Assembly: GCF_004347735.1 (NCBI RefSeq)
Contig: NZ_SLTI01000023.1
Coordinates: 1 to 64,000 of the forward strand
Direction: 5' to 3'
DNA: 64,000 nucleotides
Source of the DNA: Sulfuricurvum sp. IAE1
GTDB lineage: Bacteria; Campylobacterota; Campylobacteria; Campylobacterales; Sulfurimonadaceae
Shown: piece by piece, positions 30,703 to 42,204 of the stretch
How positions within the stretch are numbered: position 1 is the stretch's first letter
Layout: each line of letters starts with the position of its first letter
Program-made: the position numbers and the translations under genes
Notes under the pieces: generated by a model
Databases searched by the model: none
What the model was told of the DNA's origin: nothing
Seen by the model: only the letters and a program-made list of their open reading frames with translations

Positions 30703-31706
30703 GGCTTGAAAATATCCTCGCACTGACGCAGGGAAACCTCCTGGGGGCACCGACCGTCAGCATCTTTGAGAATGTCGTCTTCGACCCTTCCAAAGTGAAG
30801 CGGGGATCATTGTTCGTCGCCTATTCGGCCGACGAAATTCCGGAAGCGCTCCTGCACGGCGCTTACGGCGTCCTGTTCGACCGCCCGACCCAGATCGCCG
30901 ACAGTGAAGTTGCGTGGATCAAAGTCGAAAACATCGATGCGGCACTCAAAAAGCTGCTCCGTTTCTATCTGCTCGAAAAAGAGCTGCAAGTTTATGCCTG
31001 CGATCCCATTACACTGCACCTCTCCACGATGATCACTACCCCGCCCTCCTTTTGCAATGTGGAGGGGAGCATGCGCGAAGTGTGGGAAAAACTGTGGCCT
31101 CTGGAAAAAAAAGCGATCGTGCTATTCTCTCCGACGCTGACCGATCCCGATATCTTCATCGAGCATTCCCAGCTGATACGGGCGCAGGAAAATACGATCA
31201 CCATCATCGAGCAGACCCTTTTCGAAACCTCTTTCATCCACAACGACACGTTTTACGAGCGACAGATGCTCTCGCCGTTTTTCATCCCCTATCTTGAGCA
31301 CCTGCTGTTTTTTTACACGTTTCTGCGGATCCCGTTTCAGATTCGGGGGTTCAGCAAGATGGGCCACTTTATCCCCGTTTTTACCAACGCGCGGATGGAG
31401 ATCAAAGAATTCGGAACGAGCGAGCGGGTCGTCATTTTCGAACCGTTACTCGAACTGATCGACGAACAGATCGATTTTCTCGACGCGCAGGCTTCCTGGG
31501 CAAAAATCATCTGTCTTCTTCCCGAAACGATGCGCTCGGCGCTCACCATCGGCGTCGACAACATCCTCTTTTACCGCTACCCCGAAGAGATCATTGCCCT
31601 CCTTCAAAGCAGGGATTTTCATTTTGCCCTGGTCGCCGGAGTGGATAAAAGTGTTCTTCGACCGTCGCGCTCGTCGATGAAGCAGCTCGAACTCGATTTT
31701 TTTTAG
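30699..31706 (+). CDS. MurF N-terminal-like protein of unknown role
   Basis: A 335-residue protein. The first 95 residues look like the N-terminal UDP-MurNAc-peptide-binding domain of MurF/MurE ligases: VVFDPSKVKRGSLFVAYSAD (about 26-45), ALLHGAYGVLFD, VAWIKVENIDAALKKLLRFYL. The ATP-grasping central domain with GTNGKT/P-loop is missing; residues 100-335 have no motif I can name, with a hydrophobic/aromatic patch (YLEHLLFFYTFLRIPFQI). It cannot be a full Mur ligase. It overlaps metG at the start, and its stop overlaps the stop of the convergent REC-GGDEF gene by four bases. Confidence 0.6.
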   Translation: MRLENILALTQGNLLGAPTVSIFENVVFDPSKVKRGSLFVAYSADEIPEALLHGAYGVLFDRPTQIADSEVAWIKVENIDAALKKLLRFYLLEKELQVYACDPITLHLSTMITTPPSFCNVEGSMREVWEKLWPLEKKAIVLFSPTLTDPDIFIEHSQLIRAQENTITIIEQTLFETSFIHNDTFYERQMLSPFFIPYLEHLLFFYTFLRIPFQIRGFSKMGHFIPVFTNARMEIKEFGTSERVVIFEPLLELIDEQIDFLDAQASWAKIICLLPETMRSALTIGVDNILFYRYPEEIIALLQSRDFHFALVAGVDKSVLRPSRSSMKQLELDFF

Positions 31707-32632
31707 GAGAGGGGGGGAACGGACTCGGCATAATAAACGTACCGGTTTCTTCCCTCATTTTTTGCACGGTAGAGTGCTTCATCGGCATGTTTGAGAAGCG
31801 TTTCGGGGGTTGTTTTCCCCGTTTTCACAGCAATTCCTATACTGATCGTCACAAATTCCGCTGCACTGGAGTATTCATGGGGAATTTGCAATCTCCTCAC
31901 CGCTTCGAGGAGATGGTGGGCAACCGTCTCGTTTCCCTCATAATCGATCGATTCGAGCAAAACGACGAACTCTTCCCCCCCATAACGGGCAACAATGTCG
32001 CCGGGGCGCTTTAACACGGCGTTGAGAGCGGCGGCGATCCGGATCAGACACTCATCCCCTTTGCCGTGGCCGTAGTGGTCGTTGTAGTTTTTGAAAAAAT
32101 CGACGTCGATCATCATGACCGACAGAGCCCGATTTTCCCGCTCGCTGTCGCGAAATCTCTTGAGATACGTTTCATCAAACGCGCGGCGGTTGGCGATATG
32201 GGTGAGACCGTCCACCATCGAGAGCTCTTCGAGCAGATCGTTTTTGAGTTTCATGTCGACGATGGTTTTCACCCGTACCCTGACGATCGCGGGATAAAAA
32301 GGCTTCGAGATGTAATCGACCGCACCGAGATTGAATCCGTGTTCCTCATCTTCGGGAGAGTTTCGGGCGGTGACGAAGATAATCGGAATTTCTTTGGTCT
32401 GGGGTAGATTCTTAAGCGCTTTACACACCGCATACCCGTCCATCCCCGGCATTTCGATGTCGAGGAGGATCACGTCGGGACGTTCGGCACTTTGGGCGAT
32501 TGCGAGGGCATCTTCCCCGTTTGTCGCCGCCTGGATTTCGTAGTCGTCGCAAAGCAAATCGTACAAAACCGAGATATTGGTGCTCATGTCATCAACGATC
32601 AGGATCGTCGCTTTTTTATTAATCATACTCAT
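31703..32632 (-). CDS. REC-GGDEF response regulator diguanylate cyclase
   Basis: A 309-residue PleD/WspR-type protein: the receiver (about 8-125) has ILIVDDMSTN, the phospho-Asp in VILLDIEMPGMDGY, VTARNS and KPF; the GGDEF domain (about 150-305) has LTHIANRRAFDE and an intact RYGGEEFVVLLES. It should make c-di-GMP when phosphorylated. A longer frame to 32698 exists, but the ATG at 32632 overlaps the stop of the hybrid kinase gene by four bases (ATGA) and aligns exactly with its paralogue near 52.7 kb, so that start is chosen. The coupled kinase is the likely phosphodonor. Confidence 0.92.
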   Translation of the reverse strand: MSMINKKATILIVDDMSTNISVLYDLLCDDYEIQAATNGEDALAIAQSAERPDVILLDIEMPGMDGYAVCKALKNLPQTKEIPIIFVTARNSPEDEEHGFNLGAVDYISKPFYPAIVRVRVKTIVDMKLKNDLLEELSMVDGLTHIANRRAFDETYLKRFRDSERENRALSVMMIDVDFFKNYNDHYGHGKGDECLIRIAAALNAVLKRPGDIVARYGGEEFVVLLESIDYEGNETVAHHLLEAVRRLQIPHEYSSAAEFVTISIGIAVKTGKTTPETLLKHADEALYRAKNEGRNRYVYYAESVPPLS

Positions 32633-35600
32633 ATTTTCCACTCTTTCATCTGTTTTAACGCCTGAGGATAGGCGAATCGGTCCATCTCCCTGTGCCATTG
32701 CTCAAGGCGTTCCTCTTCAACTCTCCCCGACAACCATTGCCGCAGTTGCTTTGTTTTCCGAGCGTCGGTGATTTTAAAGTTTTCGCAGTTACGGAGGGTC
32801 TCTTCGAACAGCGCCTTCCCCTCGGACTCACCCAAAAACGCCCCTTCCTCTTCCTCCCGGATCAGTGGGATGAGGGTGAGGGTAAGCTCCTCCATCGACC
32901 GCTCAAGCACCTCGATCTCCTCTACAGGGACCGGTTCCATCTCTTTATACCGCTGATCGATACGGCGGCACACCTCAAAAAGGGCTCCGGCTCCGACATT
33001 TCCGCTCACCCCTTTGAGGGCATGGATCAGCGATTTCGCCTCGGGATCGTCCGATCTGATTTTTTCGACAAGGGGGGAAAATTCCCCCTCCAGCTGTCTA
33101 TGGAGGGTACGCAGCAGCATCCGCACTTTAGACTCGTCTTGGTCGGCGATGGTGCGCAGATACTCCACATCGAGGATGACGGTCGCGGTTTTTTCCCCTT
33201 TGTTCTCGCTTTCGGAGGATTCTAACGTCCGGCCGCACCATCGCGCGATCATTTCGTAGAGTTTGGACATTTCGACCGGTTTGCCCAGATGATCGCTCAT
33301 CCCGGCACTCAGCGCCCTCTCTTTGTCTTCGACCGTCACGGCGGCGGTGAGGGCAATGATCGGTATCCGGTATCCCCCCTCTTGGGAACGGATCTGCTGC
33401 GTCGCTTCATATCCCCCCATCACCGGCATCTGTACGTCCATCAAAATCAGATCGAATCCCTCACGATCGGATCGGAACCGTTCTATGGCTTCTTCGCCGT
33501 TGTTCGCCACCTCTACCTCGATGCCGAACCGATGAAGCATCGTGCTCACCACCTCCTGATTGAGTTCATTGTCCTCGGCCAGAAGGATTCGGATCCCTTT
33601 GAGCCTCTCGTCGGTTTTCCACGCCGATACATCGTCTCCGTTTGTAACAAAGGTGCCGTTTCTGGCCCGATTGATGGCATTGAACAGCGCCGATTCGGTC
33701 ACCGGTTTGGAGAGAAACGCCTCCATCTCGATCTCATCCGTACCGATCTGCTCAGGGGCATAGCCGCTTTGCATCACCACAAACGGATGGGTATGTTTGA
33801 GAATCCCCTCCCGCTCCAACCGGCGGATCTCTCTGATCGCCTCTTTGCCGTCCATCCCCGGCATCTCCCAATCCATCAGAATGATGTCGAATCCGCGGTT
33901 TTCGTGGTCGGCGGTGAGGATCATCCCCAGCGCTTCGTTGCCGTTCGTTGCCGTTACACACTCACACCCGAAATGCCCCAGCATCATTATGAGAATGTTT
34001 CGGGAGATCTCATGATCGTCCACTACCAGCGCCCGGCACGGGGATGGCATGTGCGGATGTTCCTGCTCCCACCGTTGAACCCCAACCTCCACCGTAAACC
34101 AGAACGTCGTACCGCGCCCCTCCTCGCTCTCAACACCGATCTCTCCCCCCATCGCTTCGACGAGCCGTTTGGAGATCGAGAGCCCCAGCCCACTCCCCCC
34201 ATAGCGTCGCGTCGTCGAACTGTCCGCCTGAGAAAATGGATTAAAGAGGCGCCCGAGCTGATCCTTACTCATCCCGATCCCCGTATCCTCGACGCTCAAT
34301 CGAAGCCGTGCCCTCTGCGGATGCACTCGATCAACCATCTCGATCCCTGCCGTGATCGCCCCTTTCTCGGTAAATTTGAGAGCGTTTCCGATCAGGTTGA
34401 TGAGGATCTGGGAGAGGCGCAGTTCATCCCCCACAACGATCCCGGGAACGTCATCGCTTTGGTGAAAATAGAGCTGAATCCCTTTTTCTACCCCCTTCTG
34501 GCTAAACAGAACCCGCAACTGGGAGAAAATGGAACTGAGGGAAAAGGGGCGGTTTTCGAGCTGCAGTTTCCCCGCCTCGATTTTGGAATAATCGAGGATG
34601 TCGTTGATGATCCCCAACAGCAGTTTCGAAGAGGTGTGAATTTTATGGATATAATCGTGCTGCTGCGGAGGAAGATCGATTTGGAGCATCAACTCGCTCA
34701 ACCCCAGAATCGCGTTCATCGGGGTACGGATCTCGTGCGACATATTGGCCAGAAACTGGCTTTTGGCGGCATTCGCGGCCGTCGCTTCCTCTTTGGCTTC
34801 CCGGATCGACGCTTCGGCTTGTTTGCGCTCCGTCACGTCATCGTAGACCACCACCAGCTCTCCCGTCGGGAGGCGATAGACGTAGTTCTCTCTCCATCCC
34901 GAAATCTTCCCATCATCATACCAGCTCATGGGGAAAAACTCCCCCTCTCCGCTTCGATAGACTCTGCGCATCACCGCAAGAAGCCCCATCAGCTCGACCG
35001 ATGGAAAGCATTCGGTCACCTTCTTCCCAATGAGATCGTCTCCTCTGATCTTTTCAATCCTCTCGACAGCTCTGTTGACTTCTCTGAAGATGAAATCTTT
35101 GCCATCCTCAACACTCTCGTAGATGACGACCCCGCTGTTCATGTTTTCGAAGAGTTTGCGAAAGAGCGTCTCATTTTTTTCGAGCTGTTCGCTGATTTCT
35201 TTCTCGGCGGTGATGTCAAGCATCGTCCAGATGATCCCCCGCTCGATCTCGTCAGTATCGATCATCACCCCCGAAATCTGACACCAGATGGGTGTTCCGT
35301 CTTTTTTACGGAACGGATAAACGAGATTGGCTTTTCCGCTTTTGCGCAACGCTTCGTAGGATTCCGCAAAGCGGGTAAAATGCTCATCCGAGAGGTGAAA
35401 AATCCGAAGGCTTTCTCCAATCAGCTCCTCGGGGAGGTATCCGAACATTTCGGCGAGTTTGCGGTTTGTCTCGATGATTTTACGCTCCACCGATCCCAGA
35501 AAAATCCCCACCGCACTGTTGTCCAGCAGCGCCCGGTTAAAATTGGACGCCTGAAGCAGCGCCTCTTGATAGAGTTTGTTTTCGGTGATCTCCTGATGGG

Positions 35601-36993
35601 TCCCCGACATGATCAGCGGCTGCCCGTCCTCACTCCATGTCGTCACCTTACCGCGATCGAGAACCCATCGCCAGCTTCCGTCTTTGTGGCGCATCCGGGC
35701 TTCGCATTCGTAATAGTCCAGCTCCCCGGCCAGATGCCTTTGGATCATCTGGTCGCTCCGGACGAGATCATCGGGGTGGGTGTAGTCGATCCAGGTCTGA
35801 ATCGATGTCGGAGCGATCTCCTCGAGAGTGTAGCCGATGATTTGGGCCCATCGCTCATTAAAGATGGTCTCGCCGCTCTGGACGTTCCACTCCCACGTTC
35901 CGACATTGGTCCCTTCGATAATCCCATCCAGCCGTTTTTTCTGCTGCGAGAGGATTTCGGTCATCTCATCGGCCAGCTTCTGCGCTTTGTCCGAGAGGCG
36001 ATACGCTGAACGCATAATCCAGAAAAGCGCGAACGACAACACTATCCCAAACCCCAGAATCCACCACGGGGTGTTGTCCTTTGCCTCGTCGTAAAACCCT
36101 TGCAAAGGGTGGAAATAGAGGCTCCACACTTTTCCATCGATAGTGATTTTTTTCTCGATTTCGAGCCGATCGGAGAGCGATTTACCAGGATGGGTAGCCA
36201 GCAGAAGATTTTCGGGACGTTTTGCTCCGTCGTAAATCTCGAATGCAACGTCTTCATAGCGGCTTCCCAATACTCCGTTCATCAGGTTTTTGATCCGGAA
36301 CGGAGCGTATACGAACCCATGCAGAGCCTGAAGCCGCTGCGCCGTCGTCTCCAACGGCGCCCCACGGCGGAACACCGGCAGATACATCAGAAAACCCACC
36401 TGCTCATCCACACTGTTTTCCTGCACCAGCCGCACTTTTCCGCTCAGCGCCGTTTTTCCTGTTTCGATCGCCCGCATCATCGCTTCGTGACGAACCGGTT
36501 CGGAAAACATGTCGTATCCGAATGCCCGCTGATTGCGCATATCGAACGGTTCGAGATAGATGATTGCGGTGTAGTAGTCGCGCTTGCCGTGGGGGCGGAC
36601 CGTGTAGTCCGGGTACCCCTCGGCACGGATCCGCCGTATGTGTTCATCCAGCTTTGCCGCAGGGATCATTTCGGTGAACCCGATCCCCTGAACTCCGGGA
36701 AATTTTTCAGCAATCTGAAGATCCGATACAAAAAGACGCCATTCGTTCCGGTTCAGCTGCTCTGAGGCATCAAACATCCCCACCCCGGCACGGAGCATAG
36801 CGCGGTAGGTATCCATTCGTGTCTGAATCAGCAGTGTAGCATGTTCGCTCAGCGTCTCGAAACGGAGCTGTTCTTTCTCCCGAATAGTAGACTGCGCGTA
36901 CCCATATCCCCATACGCTCAGCACCAACCCAAGAACAAAAACCCCATACGCGGCTTTTCTGGTTTTGAAAAGATCTCTGAAGCTCTGGATCAT
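32629..36993 (-). CDS. CHASE hybrid histidine kinase with three PAS, two REC and HPt
   Basis: A 1454-residue membrane phosphorelay sensor. TM1 is at about 13-34; a CHASE periplasmic domain (about 60-300) has [37 protein letters not shown] and [11 protein letters not shown]2 is at about 315-335. Three PAS domains follow (about 355-480, 485-605, 610-735), then HisKA with [13 protein letters not shown], an HATPase with [20 protein letters not shown] boxes, two receivers ([13 protein letters not shown] and [13 protein letters not shown]) and an HPt domain ([13 protein letters not shown]). CHASE domains are thought to bind small extracellular ligands such as cytokinin-like molecules or lipids. It is coupled to the downstream REC-GGDEF gene, which suggests signal-controlled c-di-GMP synthesis. 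Confidence 0.93.
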   Translation of the reverse strand: MIQSFRDLFKTRKAAYGVFVLGLVLSVWGYGYAQSTIREKEQLRFETLSEHATLLIQTRMDTYRAMLRAGVGMFDASEQLNRNEWRLFVSDLQIAEKFPGVQGIGFTEMIPAAKLDEHIRRIRAEGYPDYTVRPHGKRDYYTAIIYLEPFDMRNQRAFGYDMFSEPVRHEAMMRAIETGKTALSGKVRLVQENSVDEQVGFLMYLPVFRRGAPLETTAQRLQALHGFVYAPFRIKNLMNGVLGSRYEDVAFEIYDGAKRPENLLLATHPGKSLSDRLEIEKKITIDGKVWSLYFHPLQGFYDEAKDNTPWWILGFGIVLSFALFWIMRSAYRLSDKAQKLADEMTEILSQQKKRLDGIIEGTNVGTWEWNVQSGETIFNERWAQIIGYTLEEIAPTSIQTWIDYTHPDDLVRSDQMIQRHLAGELDYYECEARMRHKDGSWRWVLDRGKVTTWSEDGQPLIMSGTHQEITENKLYQEALLQASNFNRALLDNSAVGIFLGSVERKIIETNRKLAEMFGYLPEELIGESLRIFHLSDEHFTRFAESYEALRKSGKANLVYPFRKKDGTPIWCQISGVMIDTDEIERGIIWTMLDITAEKEISEQLEKNETLFRKLFENMNSGVVIYESVEDGKDFIFREVNRAVERIEKIRGDDLIGKKVTECFPSVELMGLLAVMRRVYRSGEGEFFPMSWYDDGKISGWRENYVYRLPTGELVVVYDDVTERKQAEASIREAKEEATAANAAKSQFLANMSHEIRTPMNAILGLSELMLQIDLPPQQHDYIHKIHTSSKLLLGIINDILDYSKIEAGKLQLENRPFSLSSIFSQLRVLFSQKGVEKGIQLYFHQSDDVPGIVVGDELRLSQILINLIGNALKFTEKGAITAGIEMVDRVHPQRARLRLSVEDTGIGMSKDQLGRLFNPFSQADSSTTRRYGGSGLGLSISKRLVEAMGGEIGVESEEGRGTTFWFTVEVGVQRWEQEHPHMPSPCRALVVDDHEISRNILIMMLGHFGCECVTATNGNEALGMILTADHENRGFDIILMDWEMPGMDGKEAIREIRRLEREGILKHTHPFVVMQSGYAPEQIGTDEIEMEAFLSKPVTESALFNAINRARNGTFVTNGDDVSAWKTDERLKGIRILLAEDNELNQEVVSTMLHRFGIEVEVANNGEEAIERFRSDREGFDLILMDVQMPVMGGYEATQQIRSQEGGYRIPIIALTAAVTVEDKERALSAGMSDHLGKPVEMSKLYEMIARWCGRTLESSESENKGEKTATVILDVEYLRTIADQDESKVRMLLRTLHRQLEGEFSPLVEKIRSDDPEAKSLIHALKGVSGNVGAGALFEVCRRIDQRYKEMEPVPVEEIEVLERSMEELTLTLIPLIREEEEGAFLGESEGKALFEETLRNCENFKITDARKTKQLRQWLSGRVEEERLEQWHREMDRFAYPQALKQMKEWKI

Positions 36994-37086
36994 GGTGTGA
37001 CTCGCTTGTTGGTGTAAGTTTTTTCATTTTAGCCGTTCCATGCTACAGCTTCACTTAAAATCGATGGGGTTCTATGAAAGTCTGCT

Positions 37087-37728
37087 TCAGTAGGGATGTA
37101 TTTCCCGAAGTTCCCGCCTCAGCCGCTTTTCCTCGGGCAAAAAACAGGCGACGAGAGCGTGGAATTCCCCCGAATGGTTCATGTGACGCAGATGGGCCAG
37201 TTCGTGGACGATGATGTAGTCGATGTGTTCGTAGGAAAGCTGCATCATCAGGGTATTGAACGTCACGATTCCCCGTGCATCACAGCTCCCCCACCGGCGG
37301 CGCATTTTTTTAAAACGGACGCTGCTCGGGCGCAGCCCCATTTTCCGCGCATAGTGTTCGATGCGCGAAGGTAAGGTCAAAAGAGCTTCATCGCGGTAAA
37401 AACGGTGGTAATATTTTTCAATATCAATCAAGCTTTGGCATTTTTTGAGCTTTTTTTCCAATGCCGGGAAATGCCCAAGCGGCACGTTTTCTCCCCGGAA
37501 ACGGATCGTCTCGCCCGGACGGTGAACGTCACGGGTCCGCTCATGTATGCGCGCAAGGTGTTCTCGTATCCACTCTTCTTTTCGGCACAACAGCTCACGG
37601 ATCCGTTGCTCGTCGCGTATCGGAGAGCGGACGCACACTTCCCCCTCTTTCGTTACCGTGATGTACGTATTGCGGTTACGGGGACGGTACTCGTAGAGGA
37701 TTGCGGAGGTGCGGGCGCAAAAGGTCAT
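37087..37728 (-). CDS. YgjP-type M48-like metallopeptidase
   Basis: A 213-residue YgjP/DUF45 family protein with a zinc peptidase motif: [22 protein letters not shown] gives HExxH plus the third ligand in the HSxxFH segment, preceded by the family's [23 protein letters not shown]. The N-terminal half is basic and helical. An upstream extension in frame exists to 37839, but the ATG at 37728 overlaps the queC stop by four bases and gives the normal family length, so that start is used. The physiological substrate of the family is not known to me. Confidence 0.85.
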   Translation of the reverse strand: MTFCARTSAILYEYRPRNRNTYITVTKEGEVCVRSPIRDEQRIRELLCRKEEWIREHLARIHERTRDVHRPGETIRFRGENVPLGHFPALEKKLKKCQSLIDIEKYYHRFYRDEALLTLPSRIEHYARKMGLRPSSVRFKKMRRRWGSCDARGIVTFNTLMMQLSYEHIDYIIVHELAHLRHMNHSGEFHALVACFLPEEKRLRRELREIHPY

Positions 37729-38393
37729 TGGCAATATGGAATCGGGTCTCTCATGCCGGCCGCCTCGAATCCGCGCAACCGCAAACGGCAGCTGTCGCAG
37801 ACACCGCATGCCGCGTCTTCGTCCTTGTAACAGCTCCACGTCAGATGCAGCGGAACGTTGAGGGCCGCCGCTTCGACGACGATTTGCGATTTTTTCAGGC
37901 GTACAAGCGGCATTTTGATGGAAATTCGGGTCGATTCTTTTGTTCCCAGGTTGGCCGCTTTTTCAAACGCGTCGATAAAATTGCCGGTACAGTCGGGATA
38001 GCCGCTGCTGTCCTCTTCGACAACGCCGATGGCGATCGCTTCGCACCCCTCTTTTTCGGCAATTGCCGTAGCAATCGAGAGGAAAATCCCGTTCCGAAAC
38101 GGTACGTAGGTCACCGGAACTCCCGCTTCAAGCCCCCCGGTAGGGACCTCTATGGTGTGATCCGTCAGTGCCGAAGCCCCGATTGCGGTAAAAAAATCGA
38201 GATCGATTTCGTACGTGTGTTCGACGCCCAGATCGGCGCAGATGGAACGAAACGCTTCAAGTTCCTTACGGACGGTACGCTGCCCGTAGTTGAAATGCAG
38301 CGCCACGATTCCGTATCCCTCATCTCTCATCATATACGCCGCGAGGGTTGAATCCATGCCCCCGCTCATAATGCACAACGCTTTTTTTCTCAT
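37725..38393 (-). CDS. queC: 7-cyano-7-deazaguanine synthase QueC
   Basis: A 222-residue ATP-dependent enzyme that turns 7-carboxy-7-deazaguanine into preQ0 in queuosine biosynthesis. The N-terminal PP-loop is [15 protein letters not shown] (about 7-21). [18 protein letters not shown] and [17 protein letters not shown] are typical family segments. The zinc site is formed by [22 protein letters not shown] near the C-terminus. It starts a two-gene operon with the metallopeptidase. Confidence 0.93.
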   Translation of the reverse strand: MRKKALCIMSGGMDSTLAAYMMRDEGYGIVALHFNYGQRTVRKELEAFRSICADLGVEHTYEIDLDFFTAIGASALTDHTIEVPTGGLEAGVPVTYVPFRNGIFLSIATAIAEKEGCEAIAIGVVEEDSSGYPDCTGNFIDAFEKAANLGTKESTRISIKMPLVRLKKSQIVVEAAALNVPLHLTWSCYKDEDAACGVCDSCRLRLRGFEAAGMRDPIPYCQ

Positions 38394-38483
38394 AAGAAGA
38401 TTGTAGCAGGGGTATCCTTAGGGAGCAATGCAAAGGGGAAAAAGGAGGAAAAGCGGAGGCAGGCGACGGGGCCCGCCAAAGCA

Positions 38484-39840
<1,357 letters not shown>

Positions 39841-39854
39841 TTAGACTCACTTTC

Positions 39855-39877
39855 TTACAAAATTGTAAGGATTATAA
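39855..39877 (-). promoter_or_regulatory. gdhA promoter with inverted-repeat operator at the start point
   Basis: On the minus strand an extended -10, TGTTATAAT (hexamer at 39872-39877), would start transcription near 39865. Directly downstream CTTACAA-AA-TTGTAAG (39855-39870) is a perfect 7-2-7 inverted repeat covering about -6 to +11. A repressor bound there would block initiation. Alternatively it is an RNA hairpin in the short leader. The regulator is unknown. Confidence 0.5.
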
Positions 39878-39954
39878 CATACAGTGCAAGTTTAATTCTA
39901 GATATTTCGCATATTTTTTTCGGTTTTTTTCAAAGCCCAAGCACGGCAGCGTTA

Positions 39955-39963
39955 TGCTACAAT
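39955..39963 (+). promoter_or_regulatory. Extended -10 placing the start site on the ybeY ATG
   Basis: TGCTACAAT (extended -10, hexamer TACAAT at 39958-39963) with two T-runs upstream (39914-39920 and about 39924-39930) is the typical promoter shape of this phylum. The usual seven-base step to +1 lands exactly on the A of ATG at 39970. No Shine-Dalgarno is present. Confidence 0.5.
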
Positions 39964-39969
39964 CCCTGC

Positions 39970-40392
39970 ATGATAGAACTCGACAACCGAACCGAAAAAC
40001 ACTACGAATTCAGCCGATTGGAAACGATTGTCGCGAGTCTTAGCGACCGCGAAATCGAACTGATCCTCACCGACAACGACGAGATTGCGCAGATAAACCG
40101 CGAATTCCGTGGCATCGACAAAGCAACCGACGTCCTGAGCTTTCCCAGTGACCCTTTTCCGGGCGCGCCGCTGGGAAGCATCGTTATCAGCGTCGATAAA
40201 GTCGCTTCGGTAGCTGCGGAGCTAGGCCATGGCGAAGAAGAAGAACTGGCACTTTTATTTATCCACGGAGTGCTGCATCTGATGGGATACGATCACGAAG
40301 TTGATGAGGGCCAAATGCGCGCCAAAGAAGAAGAGCTGATCGAACGTTTCGCCCTTCCAAAAAGCCTGATCGTCCGGACGCTCGAAGAATAA
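39970..40392 (+). CDS. ybeY: Endoribonuclease YbeY
   Basis: A 140-residue metal-dependent endoribonuclease involved in 16S rRNA 3' maturation and ribosome quality control. The metal site is the family's H-x3-H-x5-H: LFIHGVLHLMGYDHE (about 95-109). INREFRGIDKATDVLSFPSD (about 43-62) is the other conserved block. The frame is open upstream to 39379, but this part is antisense to gdhA and the MIELDNRT start fits the family. The promoter position suggests a leaderless mRNA. Confidence 0.93.
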   Translation: MIELDNRTEKHYEFSRLETIVASLSDREIELILTDNDEIAQINREFRGIDKATDVLSFPSDPFPGAPLGSIVISVDKVASVAAELGHGEEEELALLFIHGVLHLMGYDHEVDEGQMRAKEEELIERFALPKSLIVRTLEE

Positions 40393-40401
40393 ACAGCGCT
40401 A

Positions 40402-42204
40402 TTAGGGAATCGCGGGCTGTTTTTTAATGTATCCCAGTTCGTCGAGCTTGTTGTAGATCGCCGAAACAATCCCGCCGGTCGCTTCGCCCCCGTGCCCGCC
40501 GTGTTCAACCATGACCGTGACGATGAACTGCGGGGTATCGGCCGGGCCATAGGTCGTAAACCATGCGTGAGAACGTCTGAAATACTCCATCGAATGCTCG
40601 CTCTCGCGCTGCTTTACCCCTTGGGCGATTCCCGTCGTCTGGGCGGTACCCGTTTTTCCCGCAATCGGGAAACGGGTGTAAAGGTACGGCTTGGCCGTTC
40701 CGCCCGGATCGTTACATACCCCCCTCATGGCACTTTGAACGATCGGAAGAATCTTTTTTTCTGACGGGGTGAGGACATCAATCGGTTTGGGGGTGTAGGG
40801 ATTGTCCGAAATCGTTTTGGCGATATGGGGTATCGGCAGTTTGCCGGTCGCCATCAAAGCCGTGAACTGGGCGATCTGCATCGGTGTCACGAGAAAATCC
40901 CCCTGCCCGATCGACGTGTTGAGCGTCTCCCCCTGATACCAGGGCTTGTTGAATTTCTTGCGCTTCCACTCGCGGCTGGGAACGGTTCCGATAAATTCAT
41001 TCGGCAAATCGATCCCCGTTTTCTTCCCAAGTCCCATCCGGTTGAGCCCTTTACTCATCCGCTCGATCCCGACCTGCAGACTTCCCTTGTAAAAATAATC
41101 GTCGCAGCTTTGGGTAATCGCTTTAGCCATGTCGGTGCTGCCGTGGCCGCTGTGCTTCCAACAGCGAAACGCGCGGTTACCCAGTTTCATAGAACCGGTG
41201 CAGTAGACCTCGCTGTGTTCGTCCAGCAACCCTGACGTCGCATAAATCATTCCCATCCCCGTTTTGATCGTGGATCCGGGAGGATAGAGGCCATTGATCA
41301 TTTTGTTGGTAAACGGCGCGTCCACGCTCGTCATCAACGCGTTCCACTCCGCTGAACTGATCCCCGAAACAAACGCGTTAAGATCGTACTCGGGATAGCT
41401 TCCCGCCGCATAGACCGCCCCGTAAACATCCATGACGATGATGGAACCCACTTTCCCGGCAAAGAGTTCGCCGATGTAGTTTTGGAGCCGCATGTCGATG
41501 TTGAGCACGAGATTACGGTTTTCTTTCGTCGGGGTACGCCCCAGTTCCTCGATCTCAATATTCTGGGCGTTGACTTTGATCCGCCGTTCCCCGGCAACCC
41601 CCTGAAGGTAGTCATTGTAATATTTTTCGATACCGTTTTTTCCGACGTGCCCGATAAGCTTGAGGGCCGGATCGGCATCGATCTCTTTTTGATTTGCCTT
41701 GGCCACGTAACCGATCAAATGTGCGCCGACCGAACCGTAGGGATACAACCGCTTGGGAGAAGGCGATATTTTGATCGTCTCGCGCAGGTTCATCAGCGCA
41801 TAGATCGGAATGATCTTTTCGTGCGGGATAAAATCGACGACGTCAATGAACGAGTGGTTGTAATACGAATCCTGCTGTTTGTAGGTTTTGGCGATTTTTT
41901 TTGTATCCAGCCCCGGTATCATTGCGTTAAGGTAAGCGATTTCACGTTCCAGAGCCGCCGTATCCTTCCCTTTGGTAAGGTGCGGGGCAAGGGCGATTTT
42001 GAATCCGAGTTCATTGATCGCAATGGGCTCGTTGTTACGGTCCAGGATCTCTCCGCGCACGGGAGCGGTCAATTCGCTCTTAATGCTGTTGCGTTCGGAA
42101 AGGGTTTCATAGTACTCGTTTGACTGGATCGAGAGGTGAAATACCCGTACCAACAGTCCCAGCCAGACAACCGCGAAAAGAGCGAAAAGGATTTTGATTC
42201 TCAT
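40402..42204 (-). CDS. mrdA: Penicillin-binding protein 2 (elongasome transpeptidase)
   Basis: A 600-residue class B PBP that cross-links peptidoglycan during rod elongation with RodA and MreB/C/D. N-terminal membrane anchor (IKILFALFAVVWLGLLVRVFHLSI, about 3-26); PBP-dimerisation domain starting ELTAPVRGEILDRNNEPIA; transpeptidase domain with active Ser in YPPGSTIKTG (SxxK), SCDDYFYKGS (the SxN position reads SCD, as in PBP2), and KTGTAQTTG. It is the last gene of the nadK operon and overlaps the upstream membrane-protein gene by four bases. Confidence 0.94.
   Translation of the reverse strand: MRIKILFALFAVVWLGLLVRVFHLSIQSNEYYETLSERNSIKSELTAPVRGEILDRNNEPIAINELGFKIALAPHLTKGKDTAALEREIAYLNAMIPGLDTKKIAKTYKQQDSYYNHSFIDVVDFIPHEKIIPIYALMNLRETIKISPSPKRLYPYGSVGAHLIGYVAKANQKEIDADPALKLIGHVGKNGIEKYYNDYLQGVAGERRIKVNAQNIEIEELGRTPTKENRNLVLNIDMRLQNYIGELFAGKVGSIIVMDVYGAVYAAGSYPEYDLNAFVSGISSAEWNALMTSVDAPFTNKMINGLYPPGSTIKTGMGMIYATSGLLDEHSEVYCTGSMKLGNRAFRCWKHSGHGSTDMAKAITQSCDDYFYKGSLQVGIERMSKGLNRMGLGKKTGIDLPNEFIGTVPSREWKRKKFNKPWYQGETLNTSIGQGDFLVTPMQIAQFTALMATGKLPIPHIAKTISDNPYTPKPIDVLTPSEKKILPIVQSAMRGVCNDPGGTAKPYLYTRFPIAGKTGTAQTTGIAQGVKQRESEHSMEYFRRSHAWFTTYGPADTPQFIVTVMVEHGGHGGEATGGIVSAIYNKLDELGYIKKQPAIP

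Noticed and set aside
33289-36009. 906-codon open frame on the plus strand
   Set aside because: It is antisense to the 1454-residue hybrid kinase whose domains are unmistakable; the translation is Arg/His/Pro-rich with no motif, as expected from GC-rich codon shadows.
37729-37839. Longer N-terminus for the YgjP-like peptidase
   Set aside because: The added residues are the antisense-frame image of queC and exceed the family length; the ATGA overlap start is better.
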